DNA of 64,000 nucleotides from Mesorhizobium sp. dw_380 (GTDB lineage Bacteria > Pseudomonadota > Alphaproteobacteria > Rhizobiales > Rhizobiaceae): assembly GCF_018588885.1 (NCBI RefSeq), contig NZ_JAFFIW010000014.1:62001-126000 (forward strand), given 5' to 3'. The notes beneath the pieces are model-generated. The model ran no database searches, was not told the origin of the DNA, and saw nothing but the letters and a program-made list of their open reading frames with translations. This document shows positions 17,075 to 26,420 of this stretch, piece by piece (positions within the stretch are counted from its first letter, which is position 1; the number at the start of each line of letters is the position of its first letter). Position numbers and translations under genes: made by a program.

Positions 17075-17614
17075 TCACTCCCCTGCCTTGTCGTCGTCGG
17101 CCAGTGCCTGGCTGGCGATCCTGCCAAGCAGCGGCTCGTTGTTCAGAAGCTGCGCAATGCGTTTTTCGGCGTCGACGCGGCCATCCATGAAGCCGAGCAA
17201 CTCCTCGAGCTGGCGCCGCATCTTGAGGATCTCGGCCAGTTGCGGCACCTGCTCGGCGATCTTGTCCGGAGCGAAATCGCCCATTTTCGAGAAGGTAAGA
17301 TCGAGCGCCAGTTCCTCATCGCGCTCCTGGCCTTCGGCCTGCGGCAGCGTGTTCTTCACCCGGGCTTTGACGCGGGGCCCGAGCGCCTCCATGAATTTGG
17401 GGAAGCGGTTCGCGTCGGTCTCGACAAAGGAGCGGTCAAGCACCGACTTTGACGCCTCCTTGGTTTGCGATGCACCTGAAAGGTCGGCCATCACGCCCAT
17501 CACAAACGGCAGTTCGATCGTCGTCGGGCTGCCGTAAGTCTCCACGTCATAGGCGATCTGCACCCGCGGCGCGCGATTCCGTTCGATGACCTTCGCTTTG
17601 CTTTCGGCTGGCAT
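17075..17614 (-). CDS. tssB: T6SS contractile sheath small subunit TssB
   Basis: The 179-residue protein shows the TssB signature RVQIAYDVETYGSPTTIELP followed by FVMGVMADLSG near the N-terminus, and FVETDANRFPKFMEALGPR further on. TssB forms the sheath with TssC and supplies the helix recognised by ClpV in many systems. It lies 6 nt downstream of tssA and 3 nt upstream of tssC, so the three are co-transcribed. Confidence 0.97.
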   Translation of the reverse strand: MPAESKAKVIERNRAPRVQIAYDVETYGSPTTIELPFVMGVMADLSGASQTKEASKSVLDRSFVETDANRFPKFMEALGPRVKARVKNTLPQAEGQERDEELALDLTFSKMGDFAPDKIAEQVPQLAEILKMRRQLEELLGFMDGRVDAEKRIAQLLNNEPLLGRIASQALADDDKAGE

Positions 17615-17620
17615 GTGCTG

Positions 17621-18793
17621 TTACCTTTCATCCTTCTGGGCCGTCTTCTTGACTTCGGGAACACCGGCAAGGAGCCGGAATTCCTTCAGCCCCGACGGGG
17701 CGAGATCTTCCATCAGTTCAACGAAATCCATATGCACCATCCGGCGCACACGCCGCGCCAAATGCGGAATCGGGCTCGATGGTTCGGTGCGGTCATAGAA
17801 GGCGACGACGAGGTCGAGGCATTTCACCACGTCGTCGCGCGAGGAAATCCGGTCCGGAAGCCCCGTGCTCGAGTCCGCGTAGCTTGCCACACTTGCCATA
17901 GTGTCGGCTCCATGACCGTTTCGAGCAGGCGTTGCCGGTTCTGCCGGCGGGGGCGGCTTGGCCGCGCCATTCGCCATGGCACCGGCTGCCGAATTCCGTT
18001 CGAGGGTCGTCAGCAAACGCTGCAGGAACCGCTTTAATTCCGGAACAGGAGCGCCACCGCCCTCGAGACGAGCATTGAGGGCGGTCTCGACCGCATCAAG
18101 GGCTGCGATCGCTGCCCGGGCGTCGGCGACCAGCGAGACCATCTCGGCGTTGGCTTGATCCATCTGTGCCGCGCATCCGGCACGCACCCGGTTCAACAAT
18201 TGTCCGTGCGCACTGACCAGTGCGGCCTTTTCTGCTGCATTCAATCCCGAGGCGGCTTCCTGGAGCATGACACGGTCGTCGAGCGCGCCTTGTTCCAGAT
18301 CGCGTCCGCTGATTGGCCCGATCGAACGTGGCGCAAAGAACGTCATTCGCCGCAGGTTCGCCAGCAACCCGTCCTGACCATTCTGGAGGTCGAGCAGCGC
18401 GTTGATGCGGCGCAATGCGGCATCGCGTGGCGACGCGTTGGGCCGCAATGCCGGATGCATGGTTTCCCAATGCTGACCGAAGGTCTGCGCAATGAGGGTC
18501 AGACCCTGCGCAAGCCCGGCCAGTCCTTGTTCATTGGCCAATGCCCGTGTGACGATGACGAGCAGGCGCAGATCCCGGCCATGCGCGCGCAATGCCTCCG
18601 CCTTTGCAAGCACGGCGGGCCAGTCGACCGGGATGGTGCTTTGCGAGGTGGCTCTGTTGTTGCCGTCGTGGACAACCTTGATCTCGGGTTCTGTCAGGCG
18701 CTCCAGCTCATGAAAAGCCGGGTCGTTGCGCAAATCCTCCCCGGACGGATTGTCACCGTCGAGTGGAGCAAGCCAGAGTGCGACATCAATCAC
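17621..18793 (-). CDS. tssA: T6SS cap/priming protein TssA (ImpA N-terminal domain)
   Basis: With the GTG start at 18793 the product is 390 residues and begins with the ImpA-N motif WLAPLDGDNPSGEDLRNDP, which is normally within the first 30 residues. This supports 18793 over an upstream in-frame GTG at 18862. A GGGGG tract lies a few bases before the chosen GTG. TssA coordinates tube and sheath polymerisation from the baseplate. The C-terminal part has the usual Ala/Pro-rich linker and a closing domain (RISSRDDVVKCLDLVVAFYD). It is the first gene of the minus-strand operon, divergent from tssH. Confidence 0.9.
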   Translation of the reverse strand: MIDVALWLAPLDGDNPSGEDLRNDPAFHELERLTEPEIKVVHDGNNRATSQSTIPVDWPAVLAKAEALRAHGRDLRLLVIVTRALANEQGLAGLAQGLTLIAQTFGQHWETMHPALRPNASPRDAALRRINALLDLQNGQDGLLANLRRMTFFAPRSIGPISGRDLEQGALDDRVMLQEAASGLNAAEKAALVSAHGQLLNRVRAGCAAQMDQANAEMVSLVADARAAIAALDAVETALNARLEGGGAPVPELKRFLQRLLTTLERNSAAGAMANGAAKPPPPAEPATPARNGHGADTMASVASYADSSTGLPDRISSRDDVVKCLDLVVAFYDRTEPSSPIPHLARRVRRMVHMDFVELMEDLAPSGLKEFRLLAGVPEVKKTAQKDER

Positions 18794-19129
18794 ACAAACC
18801 CCCAGCGACCGGCCCTCGAACCGTATGTGACCCAACGTTATCACACCGTTGTACTTTACCACAATTCAACGACTGCTCAAAAATTAACAGAAGCTAAACG
18901 CAACCTCCGCCTGAGTGCCGAAATCCGTGGCGTGATCGCCGAACGCATATGCGAAATGCACCGCGCAGGGCCACCAATTCCGTGGTTGTTTGCAGCCCGT
19001 GCCGCGGAACCTTCCACAAACGGAAGGAGCCGGCTGAACCGGGCAGCGAGACATCGGTCCGTCACCCGCTTTGTCAAGTGACGGCTTATGTGGCAGGTTA
19101 TCGACTGGCAGATTGCAGGAGCACGTTCG
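18794..19129. promoter_or_regulatory. Divergent tssA-tssH intergenic region
   Basis: About 336 bp separate tssA (minus) from tssH (plus), so both T6SS transcripts should start here. The stretch near 18,840-18,900 is clearly richer in A and T than its surroundings, which suits a promoter. A perfect inverted repeat, CCTTCC-ACAAAC-GGAAGG, lies at 19010-19027 and could be an operator or hairpin. I looked for a sigma-54 element and found no correctly spaced match. The promoter assignment is from layout. Confidence 0.4.
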
Positions 19130-21922
19130 ATGGAACAGCGCCGGTCATCGCAGACCTTCAAACGCAAGGAACTGGTCGGCAAGCTCAATCCTGTGGGTTT
19201 GCGCGCCTTCAAGGCTGCCGCCGACGCCGCCAAATTGCGCGGCAATCCCTACGTCGAACTCGTCCACTTCATTGAGCAACTGGTGCTTTCCGACCGCTCG
19301 GATGTGCAAATGATAATCGCCGATGCGGGCGTGGATGCGAGCCGGTTTACAGCCGATATGACCCGCGCGGTGGACAAGCTGCCTTATGGCGCCACGTCGA
19401 TCGAGGAATTTTCCGACCATATCTTCCACGCCATCCAGGAAGCCTGGAATCTGGCAACGCTTGAGTTCGGCGTCGAGGAAGTCCGCAGCGCACATATTCT
19501 CCTTGCTTGCCTGAAGACGCCGGTGCTGGAGGGTCTGCTGTCGAAGATCAGCGGCGAGTTTGACAAGATCGACGCCGAAGCGGTCATCGCGCGGTTCGCC
19601 GACGTCATGGAAGGTTCGCTCGAAGCCGGCGCAGCCATCACGGTTCCCACAGCCGAAGCGCCGAAGCGGGCTCTGGGCGGGGATTCGGCGCTGGCAAAAT
19701 ACGCCACCGACCTGACCCAGCGTGCCCGCGACGGCAAGATCGATCCGGTCGTTGGCCGTGATCCGGAGATCAGGCAGATCGTCGATATCCTGATGCGACG
19801 TCGGCAAAACAATCCGATCCTGACCGGAGAAGCCGGGGTCGGCAAGACCGCGGTCGTCGAGGGCTTCGCCTTGCGTATCGCCGAGGGCGACGTGCCGCCC
19901 ACCCTGCAGAACGTCAGCGTGCGCATGCTCGATGTCGGATTGATGCAGGCGGGGGCAAGCGTAAAGGGTGAGTTTGAAAAACGGCTGAAGGCTGTCATCG
20001 ATGAGGTTCAATCGTCCGAAACGCCGGTCATCCTGTTCATCGACGAAGCCCACACCCTGATCGGCGCTGGCGGTGCGGCGGGAACCGGTGATGCCGCCAA
20101 CCTCCTGAAACCGGCGCTGGCGCGCGGCGAACTCCGCACGATCGCGGCAACGACCTGGGCCGAATACAAACAGCACATCGAAAAGGACCCGGCGCTGACC
20201 CGCCGTTTCCAGGTGGTAAAGATCGACGAGCCGTCGGAGGCGGTGGCCGTTCTCATGTTGCGCGGTGTGGCCGGCGTTCTGGAGCAGCACCACAAGGTAC
20301 AGATACTCGATGAGGCGATCGAAGCGGCGGTCGGCCTGTCGCATCGCTACATTCCGGCACGGCAACTGCCGGACAAGGCGGTGAGCCTTCTCGACACCGC
20401 TTGCGCGCGTGTCGCCATATCGCAGCACGCCACGCCAGCCGAGGTCGAAGACATCATGCGCCGCCGCCAGGCACTGGAGGTCGAGCGCGGCATCATCGGT
20501 CGCGAGGCGGCGATCGGCATCGACGTGACTGACCGGCAGGCTCGGGTCGAGACTGGGTTAGCCGAAAGCGAGGTCGCGCTGGCCACAGCGCAGCAACGTT
20601 GGGATCGCGAAAAGGCCCTCGTTGCCGACATTCTCGAATTGCGCGCCAGGCTGCGCGGCGAAGGCGTGCCGCTCGATGCGGTCGAGACGCCGGAGACCAA
20701 TGCCGAAACGGCAGGCGCGGACGCAGTGGAAATTCAGCCGCCCAAGTCCCAAACATCCAAGACCGAAATGCCTGAGACCAAAACAGCCAAGGCCGACGCG
20801 GAGACGCTGGCGGCTGCCGCCCCTTCACCCGATCCGGCCGCTGATCTTGCCCGGCTGCGCGAACTGATGGCCGAACTGGCCGAAGCCCAAGGCGAGACGC
20901 CACTGATCCTGCCGTCGGTCGACCGCAACGCCGTGGCTGCCGTGGTTCAGGACTGGACGGGTATTCCGACGGGACGGATGCTGTCGAGCCAGACCGAAAA
21001 GGCGCTGCGGCTCGCCGCAACCCTGTCCGAACGCGTGGTCGGCCAGGATCACGCCATGGAGATGATCGCCAGGCGCGTGCAGACCAGCCGCGCCGGTCTC
21101 GGCGCGCCGGAAAAGCCGGTAGGCGTGTTCCTGCTTTGCGGCCCTTCGGGCGTCGGCAAGACCGAAACCGCTTTGGCCTTGGCCGAGACGCTCTATGGCG
21201 GCGAACAGAACCTGATCTCGATCAACATGTCGGAGTTCCAGGAGGCGCATACGGTCTCTACCTTGAAGGGCGCTCCGCCGGGATATGTCGGCTACGGCAA
21301 GGGCGGCATCCTGACTGAGGCGGTTCGCCGCAAACCCTATTCGGTGATCCTGCTCGACGAAGTCGAGAAGGCGCATCCGGACGTGCACGAGATCTTTTTC
21401 CAGGTCTTCGACAAGGGGATGATGGACGACAGCGAGGGCCGGCGGATCGATTTCAAGAACACATTGATCCTGCTCACCTCGAATGTTGGCTCGGAGGTCA
21501 TCATGGATCGCACCAGGAACGGCACGATACAGGCCGGGCTCGACGATCTGGACACTGCCTTGCGCAGCCCGCTGCTGAAGGTCTTCCCTGCGGCCTTTCT
21601 CGGCCGGGTGGTGACCATTCCTTACTATCCGCTCTCGGATTCAATGATCGAAGCGATCACCCGTCACCAGTTCGCCAAGATCGCCCGCCGCCTGCGCGCA
21701 ACCAACGATGCCGAGCTGGTGATCGGCGACGGTGTCATGGATCTGGTCAAGGCCCGCTGCACCGAGATCGAATCCGGCGGGCGGATGATCGATGCCATCC
21801 TGACCAATACGTTGCTGCCGGAATTAAGCCGCGGCGTGCTCAACCGCTCGCTCGAGGGCGAAAAAATGACAAAGGTAACCGTCGGTGCCTCCAAGGAGGG
21901 CTTCACCTATTCCTTCGAGTAG
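19130..21922 (+). CDS. tssH: T6SS AAA+ ATPase TssH (ClpV)
   Basis: The 930-residue protein is a ClpB/Hsp100-type unfoldase. It has an N-domain (about 1-165), a first AAA+ module with Walker A GEAGVGKT (233-240), the coiled-coil middle domain, and a second AAA+ module with GPSGVGKT (671-678) and [21 protein letters not shown]. ClpV disassembles contracted TssBC sheaths. The start at 19130 has GGAG eight bases upstream; an in-frame ATG at 19088 would add 14 residues. At about 520-570 there is a low-complexity Glu/Thr/Lys/Pro-rich insertion ([19 protein letters not shown]) between the middle domain and the second module, which is unusual for ClpV. It is divergent from the main operon. Confidence 0.96.
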   Translation: MEQRRSSQTFKRKELVGKLNPVGLRAFKAAADAAKLRGNPYVELVHFIEQLVLSDRSDVQMIIADAGVDASRFTADMTRAVDKLPYGATSIEEFSDHIFHAIQEAWNLATLEFGVEEVRSAHILLACLKTPVLEGLLSKISGEFDKIDAEAVIARFADVMEGSLEAGAAITVPTAEAPKRALGGDSALAKYATDLTQRARDGKIDPVVGRDPEIRQIVDILMRRRQNNPILTGEAGVGKTAVVEGFALRIAEGDVPPTLQNVSVRMLDVGLMQAGASVKGEFEKRLKAVIDEVQSSETPVILFIDEAHTLIGAGGAAGTGDAANLLKPALARGELRTIAATTWAEYKQHIEKDPALTRRFQVVKIDEPSEAVAVLMLRGVAGVLEQHHKVQILDEAIEAAVGLSHRYIPARQLPDKAVSLLDTACARVAISQHATPAEVEDIMRRRQALEVERGIIGREAAIGIDVTDRQARVETGLAESEVALATAQQRWDREKALVADILELRARLRGEGVPLDAVETPETNAETAGADAVEIQPPKSQTSKTEMPETKTAKADAETLAAAAPSPDPAADLARLRELMAELAEAQGETPLILPSVDRNAVAAVVQDWTGIPTGRMLSSQTEKALRLAATLSERVVGQDHAMEMIARRVQTSRAGLGAPEKPVGVFLLCGPSGVGKTETALALAETLYGGEQNLISINMSEFQEAHTVSTLKGAPPGYVGYGKGGILTEAVRRKPYSVILLDEVEKAHPDVHEIFFQVFDKGMMDDSEGRRIDFKNTLILLTSNVGSEVIMDRTRNGTIQAGLDDLDTALRSPLLKVFPAAFLGRVVTIPYYPLSDSMIEAITRHQFAKIARRLRATNDAELVIGDGVMDLVKARCTEIESGGRMIDAILTNTLLPELSRGVLNRSLEGEKMTKVTVGASKEGFTYSFE

Positions 21923-22299
21923 GGAATGTTTGATGACGATTTGCTTCGGTTTCTTCGTGCATAGGCAGGCTGCGCCGAGCAGCCAGGGCCCGGCCTGTGG
22001 TGGTGAATTCGAATGACACAGTCGGTCGGAAGAATGGCGGTGAGCGTTGGCTATCGCGGAGAACCGTTCTCGAGTGAGCGTAGCTGATAGTTGTTGGTCG
22101 GCCCGACTGCTCGCGGGCTCTTACGGTCTGATCCTTTCGTCGCCATAGCCGCCCCATGCGGCCGGCGCTCTTGCGGCCTGCGCCGCTTAAATGCCGACGC
22201 AGCTATCAAGAGGCGCCGCAATCCAAGACCGCGACCCAGGTCTGCGTATTGCTCGCCGAAGTTCAGCCCTGCTGACTAACTTTATGGTCGCCGCTTTGA
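21923..22299. other. Gene-free stretch after tssH
   Basis: I see no supported gene in these 377 bp. A perfect stem GGCTGC-GCCGA-GCAGCC lies at 21968-21984, about 45 bp after the tssH stop. It lacks a following T-run and could at most be part of a termination signal. The rest shows no similarity that I recognise. Confidence 0.4.
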
Positions 22300-23304
22300 C
22301 TAATTCGGCCGCCAATCCTGGAGCACGGTGCGCCCACTCAGGAACGCGTCGATCAGTTCGGATAGGGCTTCGGGTCTCTCTTCAGGGATGAAGTGCCCTG
22401 TGTCCTGCATCAGAACGGCGCTCACATTGGCCGCCACTTGGCCCATGCTTGCGGCCACTGCCCGGCCTAGACCGTAGCTTGCGCCAACCGCGAGCACGGG
22501 GATCGATAGTGGCTTGCGTGAAAACTCGATGTTGTCAGCGATATCGCGATCGATCGTGCGGTAGACCTGAAGGCTTGCCGCGAGCCGGCCGGGCTGCGCG
22601 TAGACTCCTTCGTAATAGGCGATATCGGCCTCGGAGAATCCACCTGGAACCACGTGAAATTGTTTATTGCGGTAGAACCAGTCTAGGAATTCCCTCTCGT
22701 GTCCCGCCAGGACCCTCTCAGCAAAATCGGGAATCTCGAAGAAGCCAAAGAACCACAGTGGATTGTGAAGAAAAGGAAGGGACTGTTTCGCTGTCCATGG
22801 ACCGTCGGGCGCGCCTTCCACGATGACAAGCTTGTCGACCGCCTCGCGATGGATCGCCGCGTAGGCGTAGGCGATGGGCCCGCCCCAGTCATGCCCTACG
22901 ATGGTCGCGCGCTGATATTTGAGGCTCGCCATAAACCGAAATAAATCCTCGGCGAGTGTCTTCTTGTCATAGCCCGATGCAGCGACTTGCGACTCGCCGA
23001 ATCCGGGTAAATCGACGGCGATAATCGTGTGCTTGGCTGCCAGGAGAGACATGACTTTGCGCCACTCTCTCCAATCTTCTGGCCATCCATGGATCAACAA
23101 AATCGGCGGTCCCTTACCGCCAATCACGTAATGGATGCCAATGCCATCGGCGAATCGGGACTGAAAGCCGGCCGGGATGTCGGCTGCAGCACTCGCGGTG
23201 ACCGGATGCAGATCTCGTTCCTGCGTAACGGCGTTTTCCGGGCCGGCAAGCGACAGGATGGTCGCCGCAACTGCGGATAGAATGAGCTTCTGGGTCATGC
23301 GCAT
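22300..23304 (-). CDS. Secreted alpha/beta hydrolase, epoxide-hydrolase-like
   Basis: With the ATG at 23304 (GAGAGG eight bases upstream) the product is 334 residues. A signal peptide is visible at 1-30 (KLILSAVAATILSLAG), so the enzyme is probably exported, which is not usual for epoxide hydrolases. The core shows HGWPEDW (72-78, oxyanion region), the nucleophile elbow VGHDWGG with Asp139 instead of Ser, and DTGHFIPEERPE with His304. An Asp nucleophile is typical of epoxide hydrolases and haloalkane dehalogenases. The substrate cannot be named. It stands alone on the minus strand, downstream of a LysR gene on the same strand. Confidence 0.8.
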   Translation of the reverse strand: MRMTQKLILSAVAATILSLAGPENAVTQERDLHPVTASAAADIPAGFQSRFADGIGIHYVIGGKGPPILLIHGWPEDWREWRKVMSLLAAKHTIIAVDLPGFGESQVAASGYDKKTLAEDLFRFMASLKYQRATIVGHDWGGPIAYAYAAIHREAVDKLVIVEGAPDGPWTAKQSLPFLHNPLWFFGFFEIPDFAERVLAGHEREFLDWFYRNKQFHVVPGGFSEADIAYYEGVYAQPGRLAASLQVYRTIDRDIADNIEFSRKPLSIPVLAVGASYGLGRAVAASMGQVAANVSAVLMQDTGHFIPEERPEALSELIDAFLSGRTVLQDWRPN

Positions 23305-23470
23305 AGCTTGGTCCTCTCGCAACCTTCGGGACGATGTCTTCCCGCTCGCGATGAGATAGCTCGCGATCTCTTCTCAATAAAATTGAATGTCGTTATGCGA
23401 CGTATAGTACCGGTGGATCGATTGCAGGGAGCCATGATCAGACGACAGATCGGATTTCCAGGACCTGGGC

Positions 23471-24394
23471 TCAACCTTTCGGATCTGAATATCCGGCCGC
23501 CACAAGAACCTGGTGGCGGAGCCAAAGATGGGCGGGGTCTCGGTCATGGCGCATGTGCCAAGCCATCCGCATGGCAAAAGGTGGGACGGGCAAAGGAAGC
23601 TCGCAGATCTCGGCGCCATCGCCTAGGGTGCGAACAAACTGCGTCGGCATCGTGCAAACGAAATTGGTGGCCCTGAGAATAAGCGCCACCAAAGTAAAGT
23701 TTGGCACTGATAACGCTATCCGCCGGCCTCGACCCATCTTGGCGAGTTCTCCATCGACACGCCCCGCGAATCCTCCGCCATCGAGGGATACAAGGATGTG
23801 ATCGAGCGAGCAGTATTCATCGAGGCTCGGCGGCAAGTTGCCGCGTGGATGACCCTTACGCTGAACCATCGAATAGCCTTCGTCGTATAGATGGCGGGTC
23901 TTTAGCGCTGGCGGGGTCATACTAGGCGGGGCAATCAGTAGATCGACCTCGCCCCGATCTATCTTTCCCACGACGCCCGCCGCATCGAGCAATTGGAAGG
24001 CGAGCCTAACTCCGGGACCCGCTTCACTCTGCAGTCGGCGCAGTAAAGGCAGACCGACCACGACCATGCCGTTGTCGGTCGTCACGACCTGAAAGTCGCG
24101 AATGTCTCGCATTGGATCAAAGTTGGGCCTGCGCTTGATGACGACCTCTAAATCCCGGAGGGCCGCGTGGAGAGGAGCGACAAGTTCAAGCGCCAGGGCA
24201 GTCGGCGTCATTCCCCGCCCGAGGTCGGCCGGAATCAACAGGGGATCTTGAAATGTATGGCGCAGGCGATTGAGTTGAGCGGATAGCGCTGGCTGGCTCA
24301 AATGGAGCCGACGTGCAGCCCGAGTGACATTCCTCTCTTCCAAAAGCACATCGAGAGAGACTAACAGATTGAGATCTATCCCCTTGATATCCAT
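23471..24394 (-). CDS. LysR-family transcriptional regulator, NodD/LinR-like
   Basis: A 307-residue LysR protein that starts MDIKGIDLNLLVSLDVLLEE and has the winged helix-turn-helix at about 8-66 (NVTRAARRLHLSQPALSAQL). DPLLI and GRGMTPTALA follow, as in the NodD/LinR branch. The effector-binding domain spans about 90-300. It lies 166 bp upstream of the epoxide-hydrolase-like gene and 105 bp downstream of another epoxide hydrolase gene, all on the minus strand, so either could be its target. The inducer is unknown. Confidence 0.88.
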   Translation of the reverse strand: MDIKGIDLNLLVSLDVLLEERNVTRAARRLHLSQPALSAQLNRLRHTFQDPLLIPADLGRGMTPTALALELVAPLHAALRDLEVVIKRRPNFDPMRDIRDFQVVTTDNGMVVVGLPLLRRLQSEAGPGVRLAFQLLDAAGVVGKIDRGEVDLLIAPPSMTPPALKTRHLYDEGYSMVQRKGHPRGNLPPSLDEYCSLDHILVSLDGGGFAGRVDGELAKMGRGRRIALSVPNFTLVALILRATNFVCTMPTQFVRTLGDGAEICELPLPVPPFAMRMAWHMRHDRDPAHLWLRHQVLVAAGYSDPKG

Positions 24395-24499
24395 TCGACT
24401 TTCTCATCCCGACCAACAGTTCGCAGGTTCCGCTATTTCGAGCGGCTCGCGCGTAATTCGAAGCAGTTTACATGTGAGTCGGCGCGATCCCAGGCGCGT

Positions 24500-25654
24500 C
24501 TAGCATCTCAGGGGCCTGAAGAACGCGCGAATGTCCTCCGCTAACAACTCGGGCTGTTCCATCGCGGCGAAGTGGCCGCCCCGAGGCATTTCTGTCCAGC
24601 GAACAACGTTGTGGCAGCGCTCGACCCAGGAGCGCGGCGGCATCGGCAGCTCATACGGGAAAACAGCAACGCCGAGCGGTGGCCGCACGCGTTCGCCAGG
24701 TTTGAAGTGAAGCGGCTGGAGACGGTTCTCCTTGTATATTCGAATCGAGGCGTCAACCGTTCCTGAAAACCAGTAGAGCGAAATGTCGGTCAGCAGCGCG
24801 TCAAGGCTGAAAACCTGCTCGACATCCCCGCCGCAGTCGCTCCAGGCGCGGAATTTCTCGGCGATCCACGCGGCGAGGCCAACCGGGGAATCGTTCAGGG
24901 TGTAGGCCAAGGTTTGCGGCTTCGTTCCCTGCATGTGCGCATAGGCGCCCTCGACGGCGGCCCATGCGGCCGCAGTGTCAAGGAATGCCTGCTCTTCCGC
25001 GGTGACCGGCGCTAACCCCTCGCCGAGCGGTGGCCGATAGCCACCTGAAATGTAGTTGAGGTGAAATCCGACGATGGATTCCGGATGACGATGCGCCAGC
25101 CAGGTCGAAACCCCGGCACCGATATCGCCGCCTTGAGCGCCGAAGCGTGGATAGCCAAGGCCGTCCATGAGTTGGAGCCACAACTCGGCAATACGTGACG
25201 AGGAGAAGCCTTGCCGATCCGGCGCTTGCGAAAACCCATAGCCGGGCAGAGACGGCACAATGAGGTGGAATGCATCGTCAGGATCAGCCCCAAATGTTCC
25301 TGGATCAGTCAGCAGCGGGATGATCTTCTCCATTTCGATGAAAGAACCGGGCCAGCCATGGGTCATGATCAGCGGCAAGGGGTCCGGCCCGATTCCGCGC
25401 TGGTGAACGAAATGAATCGACAAGCCGTCGATCTCCGCCCGGAATTGCGGGAGTCGATTGAGACGCGCCTCCTGCGCCCTCCAGTCAAATTGCGACCGCC
25501 AATACCCCACCAGGCGCTGCATGAAGGCGAGGCCGGCGCCGTCGTCCCAACTTTCGGCGTCAAGGGACCGCGGCCAGCGAATGCTCTCGAGACGTTGCTT
25601 CAGATCGGCAAGTAAACGCTCATCGACATGAATATTGAAAGGTCGGATGTCCAT
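24500..25654 (-). CDS. Epoxide hydrolase with EHN N-terminal domain
   Basis: The 384-residue protein has the N-terminal epoxide hydrolase domain (RPFNIHVDERLLADLKQRL, then WPRSLD) and an alpha/beta hydrolase core with HGWPGS (99-104), PSLPGYGFS (134-142), a nucleophile loop GGDIGAG with Asp177, and GGHFAAMEQPE with His361. This is the microsomal-type epoxide hydrolase family, which hydrolyses epoxides to diols. It is cytoplasmic, with no signal peptide. No second gene of a specific pathway is adjacent except LysR and an SDR pseudogene. The physiological substrate is not evident. Confidence 0.88.
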   Translation of the reverse strand: MDIRPFNIHVDERLLADLKQRLESIRWPRSLDAESWDDGAGLAFMQRLVGYWRSQFDWRAQEARLNRLPQFRAEIDGLSIHFVHQRGIGPDPLPLIMTHGWPGSFIEMEKIIPLLTDPGTFGADPDDAFHLIVPSLPGYGFSQAPDRQGFSSSRIAELWLQLMDGLGYPRFGAQGGDIGAGVSTWLAHRHPESIVGFHLNYISGGYRPPLGEGLAPVTAEEQAFLDTAAAWAAVEGAYAHMQGTKPQTLAYTLNDSPVGLAAWIAEKFRAWSDCGGDVEQVFSLDALLTDISLYWFSGTVDASIRIYKENRLQPLHFKPGERVRPPLGVAVFPYELPMPPRSWVERCHNVVRWTEMPRGGHFAAMEQPELLAEDIRAFFRPLRC

Positions 25655-26096
25655 GTTTTCCCCTGACCAGCCAGGATCTCACCTATGGGCTATGAGCCGC
25701 TTCGAAAATCGTGGCTCTTTGCAAGTCGTTGTAGGAGGGCCATAGCAAATGCGGTGTGAAGCAGATTGTCACAGAACAGATGGCAGCCTGGCTACCCCGA
25801 TACAAGATCAGGTCTGGGGAGCAAGTGCCACAGTGCTTGCGCGACTTTCGAAGCACAAAAGCGAACGTCGAGTTCCCTCCGACGGGCCGAGGGATTCGAA
25901 CCTGCTGGGGGATAGGAATTGCGAACAACGCGCCTATCTCCTCGGACGAGTACCGCCGCCGATTCACGCTTCGGCAAACTTCAACTGTTCGAGGTCGAAG
26001 ATCAGCCTGGACCCCGTCGGCTGCCAACTCAGCTTCTCCCGGAACGTTCATAGTCGTCGACCGTTGTCGGGGGATTACCCACTGTTTGCGAGAAGA
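25655..26096. other. Gene-free stretch, probably degraded sequence
   Basis: Several short open frames occur here on both strands, but none has a convincing start, length or recognisable motif. The stretch lies between an intact epoxide hydrolase gene and an SDR pseudogene, so it may hold decayed remains of former genes. This is inferred from position. Confidence 0.4.
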
Positions 26097-26359
26097 ATGA
26101 TGCCACGCTTCAAGGACAAGGTTGTGATCGCTATAGGGTGAATGCGGTTAGTCCAGGCCCAATCGCGACGACCATTCTCGACAAGGCTCTGGGGAAAGAG
26201 GCGGCAGACAAAGCGCGGGGCGCCATGCGGGAGAACAATCCCATGAAAAGGTTCGGCGATCCTGACGAGATCGCGCACGCAGTTGCTTTCCTGGGGTTCG
26301 ACGCGACCTTCACGACGGGCGCCGAATTACCGGTGGATGGCGGCGCGTCTCAACTATAG
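26097..26359 (+). pseudogene. Short-chain dehydrogenase (SDR) remnant with internal deletion
   Basis: The first codons read MMPRFKDKVVIAIG, the usual SDR N-terminus up to the glycine-rich loop, then a TGA. Immediately after, in another frame, comes the conserved C-terminal half starting VNAVSPGPIATT and continuing RFGDPDEIAHAVAFLGFD and GAELPVDGGASQL to a stop at 26359. About 160 codons that would hold the rest of the nucleotide-binding loop and the catalytic Ser-Tyr-Lys are absent. The gene is therefore an internally deleted, non-functional SDR. There is no sign of an inserted element at the junction near 26,140. Confidence 0.75.
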
Positions 26360-26420
26360 GGCCCCAGGGCGTCGGGAACTCGCCCGGGGCGCCTTGGAGG
26401 CGACGGGACGGGCCGATTAC

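Noticed and set aside
19086..19120. TGGCAG...TTGCA near the tssH start, resembling a sigma-54 promoter
   Set aside because: The GG and GC elements are only about six bases apart instead of ten, so the element cannot be a functional -24/-12 promoter.
22150..22195. GC-rich imperfect inverted repeats downstream of tssH
   Set aside because: Arms are short and imperfect and could arise by chance in DNA of this GC content.
25892..25902. GGATTCGAACC, the complement of a tRNA T-loop sequence
   Set aside because: The flanking bases form only about two pairs of a T-stem and no acceptor, D or anticodon arms can be found, so it is not a tRNA gene or a clear attachment site.
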